DNA of 21,110 bases, from positions 1 to 21,110 of the IMG/VR virus record IMGVR_UViG_3300030329_005272. One strand, 5' to 3'. Below, in pieces: positions 19,465 through 21,110 of the stretch. The stretch comes from a virus. Both the position numbers and the translations under genes were made by a program. Position 1 is the first letter of the stretch; every line of letters starts with the position of its first letter. Under the pieces are notes generated by a model. It was given only the letters and a program-made list of their open reading frames with translations, had not been told where the DNA came from and ran no database searches.

Positions 19465-21033
19465 ATGATCAAGAATCTACAGTTCCCTCTGCTGGGTGTC
19501 CGAAGACGCGGAAACTATTCTAAGGAAACGGATAGTCGTGGGCTTTTCCCTGCGGCCTGGGGTGCAAACGTTCGCAGCGAGGACGCATTACAGCGAAGGC
19601 TTCGTGGCGGTAGCCGTCCAGGGCTCACGAAGGTTGTCGCGGATGACTTCGGCTCAACCATATCGGATATGGTTTCGATCGACGTATCCGACGCGTCTGG
19701 TAATGCTCGGCCAATTCTGTTTGTCCTGGTGGATTCAGCAATCAAAACTCTTGACGGAGCCACTGTTTCATCCCCAGTGGCATACCTAACGAATGAGTCT
19801 GGAGATACGCTCACAGACGCATCCACGAACAAGATAACGGTTAGCTCTGGTACAGCTCCGAGTTCCGGGTTTCTTGTCTGCGGCCAGCAGCATGTGTTTG
19901 CCATAAACACCAGCGGCGTTGTGAAGATGGAGCCAAAGACTGGAAAGACTGACTCGCTGGTTGCTTCGAGCGGTTCGATTCCACTGAGCTGTACGTTTGG
20001 TGCTGTTTACAGGGATCGACTGTTTCTCAGCGGGCAAGACAATGCCATCTACGCTAGCCGAATGGGAGACTTCACGAACTGGAACTTCGGAGATCACTTC
20101 GAAGACTCCCGTAGAGCGATGGCGATTCAGTTGTCTCACAGCTCCGAAGTTGGCGAGCCGCCGACGGCGTTGGCGTCTTGCATGGATCAGTATTTGATTG
20201 CAGCAAGTCGACGTTCACTGTGGTTGATCCAGGGAGACCCAGCAGCAGGCGGGTCCCTTCGGCAGATTTCAGATGAGGTCGGAATAATATCGAGCAGGGC
20301 ATGGGTTAAGTTCAGCAATATGCTGATGTTCCTAGCCGAAGACGGAATCTACAAAGTGAATGTTGACGGTTCCGGTCTAGGATTGATGACCGATTCGATA
20401 CCAGATGAGTTGAGGCATGTAGACACTTCAACGAAAACCGTCAATTTGGACTGGGATGAGGATCGCAAGGCGGTTCACGTTTATCTTCGGACGTCAGGCG
20501 GTTCCGATACACATTGGGTGTATGAAGTGGATAGCCAGTCTTTCTGGCCGGTCAGGCTTCAGGACTCTCATTCTCCCTTGGTGACATGTCGGCATGCAGG
20601 AGATTTGCTTTTGGCTGGGAGTGATGGTTTCATCCGAAAGACATCCGGAAACGACGATGACGGATCGAACATCGAAAGCCATGTTGCAATCGGTCCAATG
20701 AGAGCTGCCGGCCCGAATGAGTTTGGGCGCATTCTGAATTTGCATGCCAGCATGGCCAACGGTGGCGGTACGGTAAACTGGAGAGTTGTGACCGGAAACA
20801 CTGCCGAAGAGGCCGCGGAAAACGCTAAACTTGCGATCGAAGCTTTTCAATCTGGCAGCAGCTATAGCTCATACGTTGCCTCTGAGGGCACTTGGTCTAG
20901 TGGTCGCGCTGTAATGTCCTATCCTCGCGTGCGGGCCGTCTGGGCTTGTCTGTGGCTTCAGAGCACAGCAAAATGGGCATTCGAGACAGTTTCAATGGAG
21001 TCTACGGCAAGTGGACGCTGGAGAGGTGCCTAG
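19465..21033 (+). CDS. beta-propeller tail nozzle/stabilisation-type protein
   Basis: 522 residues from ATG 19465, with GAGGGG just upstream; the in-frame GTG at 19462 abuts it. The N-terminus (LQFPLLGVRRRGNYSKETDS) and the opening LRGGSRPGLTKV pattern are typical of podovirus tail proteins that carry a beta-propeller. Internal segments recur in the same order as propeller blades: RDRLFLSGQDNAIYASRMGD, FTNWNFG, then MDQYLIAASRRSLWLIQGDP and MLMFLAEDGIYKV. By analogy with P22 gp10 and T7 gp12 it forms the tail nozzle or plugs the connector. Family assignment is by pattern and context. The next gene starts three bases later. Confidence 0.72.
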   Translation: MIKNLQFPLLGVRRRGNYSKETDSRGLFPAAWGANVRSEDALQRRLRGGSRPGLTKVVADDFGSTISDMVSIDVSDASGNARPILFVLVDSAIKTLDGATVSSPVAYLTNESGDTLTDASTNKITVSSGTAPSSGFLVCGQQHVFAINTSGVVKMEPKTGKTDSLVASSGSIPLSCTFGAVYRDRLFLSGQDNAIYASRMGDFTNWNFGDHFEDSRRAMAIQLSHSSEVGEPPTALASCMDQYLIAASRRSLWLIQGDPAAGGSLRQISDEVGIISSRAWVKFSNMLMFLAEDGIYKVNVDGSGLGLMTDSIPDELRHVDTSTKTVNLDWDEDRKAVHVYLRTSGGSDTHWVYEVDSQSFWPVRLQDSHSPLVTCRHAGDLLLAGSDGFIRKTSGNDDDGSNIESHVAIGPMRAAGPNEFGRILNLHASMANGGGTVNWRVVTGNTAEEAAENAKLAIEAFQSGSSYSSYVASEGTWSSGRAVMSYPRVRAVWACLWLQSTAKWAFETVSMESTASGRWRGA

Positions 21034-21035
21034 TT

Positions 21036-21110
21036 ATGGCTGATGTTGCGTACTCAGATTTTGTCACCGGGCTTGCAGTCGACGTGATTGGTGGTGCTGA
21101 GAAGATTGGT
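21036..21110 (+). CDS. next tail-module gene, cut by the window edge
   Basis: ATG 21036, three bases after the preceding stop, with GGAGAGG about ten bases upstream. The frame is open for 25 codons to the edge (MADVAYSDFVTGLAVDVIGG...). Too short to assign; context suggests another tail protein. Confidence 0.6.
   Translation, partial: MADVAYSDFVTGLAVDVIGGAEKIG

Overview
This window reads as part of a short-tailed (podovirus-like) bacteriophage or prophage, probably infecting a planctomycete. The phage call is secure. From about 8.6 kb to the right edge a late module runs in one direction in canonical order: terminase large subunit, portal, small head protein, scaffold, major capsid protein, surface-type protein, head-tail adaptor, small virion-type proteins and a beta-propeller tail protein. 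No tape-measure gene is seen. The host is inferred only from protein style: matrixin proteases, PKD-like secreted proteins and small families I associate with planctomycete genomes. Base composition is near 50% G+C.

Layout. 1-3.7 kb is an accessory or early-type region. It holds a leftward gene cut by the window edge (1-292), an HTH gene plus a larger partner (460-1831), a convergent gene pair whose stop codons share one palindrome (1989-2628), and a decayed second copy of the divergent promoter/HTH start (about 2738-2896). About 750 bp without genes follows, packed with small inverted and direct repeats. 3.7-4.3 kb is a regulatory switch: a leftward HTH (AlpA/excisionase-type) gene, two paired ACCGTCA/TGACGGT elements, a terminator, and a consensus-like rightward promoter almost wholly covered by a 12-bp-arm palindrome. 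4.2-8.1 kb is a chain of genes, mostly overlapping by ATGA: an HNH-less homing-endonuclease-type DNA-binding protein, a one-helix membrane protein, small unknowns, a PKD-like secreted protein, a beta-class DNA methyltransferase, a matrix-metalloprotease-like zymogen and a secreted protein. Five GTGGG repeats spaced 10-12 bp lie just upstream of the terminase.

The most striking element is in the terminase gene. A 299-residue intein interrupts it before the ATPase motifs. Between the intein's splicing blocks, a complete HNH homing endonuclease is encoded in the +1 reading frame, with its own start and stop. The intein frame stays open through the same ~620 bp, but there it encodes only a hydrophilic linker. 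Thus one DNA stretch appears to encode both the spliced intein and the homing enzyme. A relative of this endonuclease's two DNA-binding segments, without the nuclease, is the gene at 4326, directly behind the operator-covered promoter.

Other unusual cargo includes a single-domain receiver (CheY-like) protein with all the expected acidic, Ser and Lys positions, placed with a one-helix membrane protein between tail genes, and the matrixin with a cysteine-switch-like prodomain. Starts were chosen by ribosome binding sites and overlaps where possible. No tRNA, rRNA, CRISPR array, integrase or recognisable small terminase subunit was found.
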